Below, in pieces: positions 4,916-6,045 of a stretch of DNA of 6,045 nucleotides. The notes beneath the pieces are model-generated. The model was not told the origin of the DNA, searched no databases, and was given only the letters and a program-made list of their open reading frames with translations. Source of the DNA: an uncultured bacterium (GTDB lineage Bacteria; Cyanobacteriota; Vampirovibrionia; Gastranaerophilales; Gastranaerophilaceae); the NCBI GenBank assembly GCA_949286405.1, contig CASECH010000201.1, forward strand, positions 1 through 6,045. Direction: 5' to 3'. Positions within the stretch are counted from its first letter, which is position 1, and each line of letters starts with the position of its first letter. The position numbers and the translations under genes were made by a program.

Positions 4916-6045
4916 ATGAAATTAAAATACCTTTTATCAGTAATAATGACATTAGTACTATCAACATTGAGCTGTTTTGGAGAAGTGGTATTAGATAATA
5001 ATGAAATACTCACAGCTCAAGGATCAACAAAAGACACTAATATACAAACAATAGTTCAACCTCCTTGTAATTTGGATAACTCCCTTGAAAATAAAGCAAT
5101 CCCCCCTGCTTTCAGACCATACCAACCCGCAAAAGGAGAGGTTGTATTTAGTTATACAAAAGCTTGGATAAATGCAATAGATCCGACAGCAACATCCAAC
5201 AGAAGCGGAAGTTACCTACCGGGAGCAAGGGGCATAAATCAACTTGTAATTTATACTCCGGCATATGGGATTAGAACAAATACAAATGAATTTGGAGCAG
5301 AAGCAGTTGTAGAAGGAAATACTGTAACAGAACTTTCCGGTGCAGACTCATTTATTCCTCCAAATGGTATTGTAATAAGTGGACATGGAAAAGCAAAAAA
5401 TTGGATGAATCAAAGTATAAAAGTGGGAACTAAAATATACATAGATCAGGATGCTAATGTAGTATATACATATACTACATCAGCAAGTTACATATTTGAA
5501 TCAGAAAAGAAAATTGCAGAAGCTCAACAAATGATTGATTTTTATAAAGCAAGTGTTCCTGACTATAATTGGAGAGTTCCAAACAGCTATATTGACGATG
5601 CAAAAAATTATCTAAAAAAAGCTCAAAAAAATCCTGATGAAGTACAAAAATACTCTAAACTTGCAATAGAAGCTGCTAATGATGCTTTGAAAAGTGTAGT
5701 TCCTTATAAAAGCAATGAATTAAAAGGGGTATGGATTAGACCAACAGAAAAAACAGAAAATGAAATAGAAGATACAATAATTAGAATAAAAAAAGCAGGA
5801 GTAAGTGATATATTCCTAGAATCATATTTTCACGGAAAAACCATATTCCCTTCAGAAACAATGCAAGCATACGGTTTTACAACACAAAACGAGCAATTTT
5901 CAGGAATAGATCCTCTTGCAATATGGATAAAAGAAGCACATAAACGCAATATGAAAGTACATATATGGTTTGAAACATTCTACGCTGGGCCTCAAAACCC
6001 TAAAGACAATCCACAAAGTATACTTGGAAGAAACCCATCTTGGGG
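4916..6045 (+). CDS. Exported GHL10-type (DUF187) glycoside-hydrolase-like protein, cut by right edge
   Basis: The frame opens at ATG 4916, 3 nt after the TPR-like stop, with AGGGAG (4904-4909) 6 nt ahead, and stays open for 376 codons to the right edge. It begins with a signal peptide (MKLKYLLSVIMTLVLSTLSCFG, residues 1-22). A beta-rich domain at about 75-190 carries INQLVIYTPAYGIRTNTNEFG and IPPNGIVISGHGKAKNW. A helical linker follows at about 195-262. The catalytic-type TIM barrel then starts at ELKGVWIRP (268-276), with IKKAGVSDIFLESYFHGKTIFPS (291-313) and GIDPLAIWIKEAHKRNMKVHIWFE (330-353), matching the first strands of the GHL10/DUF187 family. Relatives are thought to cleave cell-wall or surface glycans, but few have been tested. 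The active-site residues on later strands lie outside the window. Periplasmic or cell-surface location is inferred. Confidence 0.85.
   Translation, partial: MKLKYLLSVIMTLVLSTLSCFGEVVLDNNEILTAQGSTKDTNIQTIVQPPCNLDNSLENKAIPPAFRPYQPAKGEVVFSYTKAWINAIDPTATSNRSGSYLPGARGINQLVIYTPAYGIRTNTNEFGAEAVVEGNTVTELSGADSFIPPNGIVISGHGKAKNWMNQSIKVGTKIYIDQDANVVYTYTTSASYIFESEKKIAEAQQMIDFYKASVPDYNWRVPNSYIDDAKNYLKKAQKNPDEVQKYSKLAIEAANDALKSVVPYKSNELKGVWIRPTEKTENEIEDTIIRIKKAGVSDIFLESYFHGKTIFPSETMQAYGFTTQNEQFSGIDPLAIWIKEAHKRNMKVHIWFETFYAGPQNPKDNPQSILGRNPSW
5457..5480. repeat. 24-bp near-perfect palindrome inside the GHL10-type gene
   Basis: Arms ATGTAGTATAT (5457-5467) and ATATACTACAT (5470-5480) are exact inverted repeats around a 2-nt AC centre. 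The site lies in codons for NVVYTYTT, at the end of the N-terminal beta domain. Alternating gta, tat, aca and act codons can create such symmetry by chance, so no function is claimed. Confidence 0.6.

Noticed and set aside
4973..4981. Possible lipobox cysteine (residue 20) in the GHL10-type protein
   Set aside because: The residues before it are Thr-Leu-Ser, not the Leu-x-Ala/Gly/Ser order of a lipobox. Ordinary signal peptidase I cleavage after CFG is simpler.

Overview
The window is AT-rich (roughly one third G+C by eye), densely coded and organised as two divergent gene strings that leave a 43-bp gap around position 2767. It carries no tRNA, rRNA, CRISPR array, insertion sequence or phage gene. 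Several things point to a Gram-negative-type bacterium: a heptose-kinase-like enzyme, an O-antigen-ligase-like membrane protein, Sec-exported proteins and a bacterial IspG. The DUF4330 protein and the exported GHL10-type protein with an ISGHG-containing N-terminal domain, together with the low G+C, make me think of the non-photosynthetic cyanobacterial sister lineage (Vampirovibrionia/Melainabacteria, Gastranaerophilales). That placement is an inference from gene content and is not proved here.

Left string (minus strand, read from 2745 down to 1): a calcineurin-like metallophosphoesterase, a PfkB-family sugar kinase resembling the HldA/RfaE heptose-7-phosphate kinases, a one-pass membrane DUF4330 protein, and the start of a multi-pass membrane protein of O-antigen-ligase type that runs off the left edge. 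The last two overlap by 11 nt. The string looks like a small envelope-glycan operon.

Right string (plus strand, read from 2789 to 6045): ispG of the MEP isoprenoid pathway, then three genes for exported proteins. These are an unrecognised 107-residue protein, a 220-residue TPR-like protein whose GTG start overlaps the previous stop by 11 nt, and a GHL10-type glycoside-hydrolase-like protein that is cut by the right edge. A second promoter candidate lies between ispG and the exported trio.

The most interesting non-coding feature is the divergent gap. One near-symmetric AT box reads as TATTAT on the plus strand, with an extended -10 TG, and as TATAAT on the minus strand. Predicted start sites lie about 18 bp apart, so a single symmetric promoter could fire both strings. 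On the ispG side the predicted transcript begins about 3 nt before the ATG and no Shine-Dalgarno is present, so ispG may be read from a leaderless mRNA. The opposite gene has a textbook GGAGGT site. The exported trio is the best candidate for an undescribed functional unit, probably acting on the cell wall or envelope, but nothing in the sequence establishes its role.
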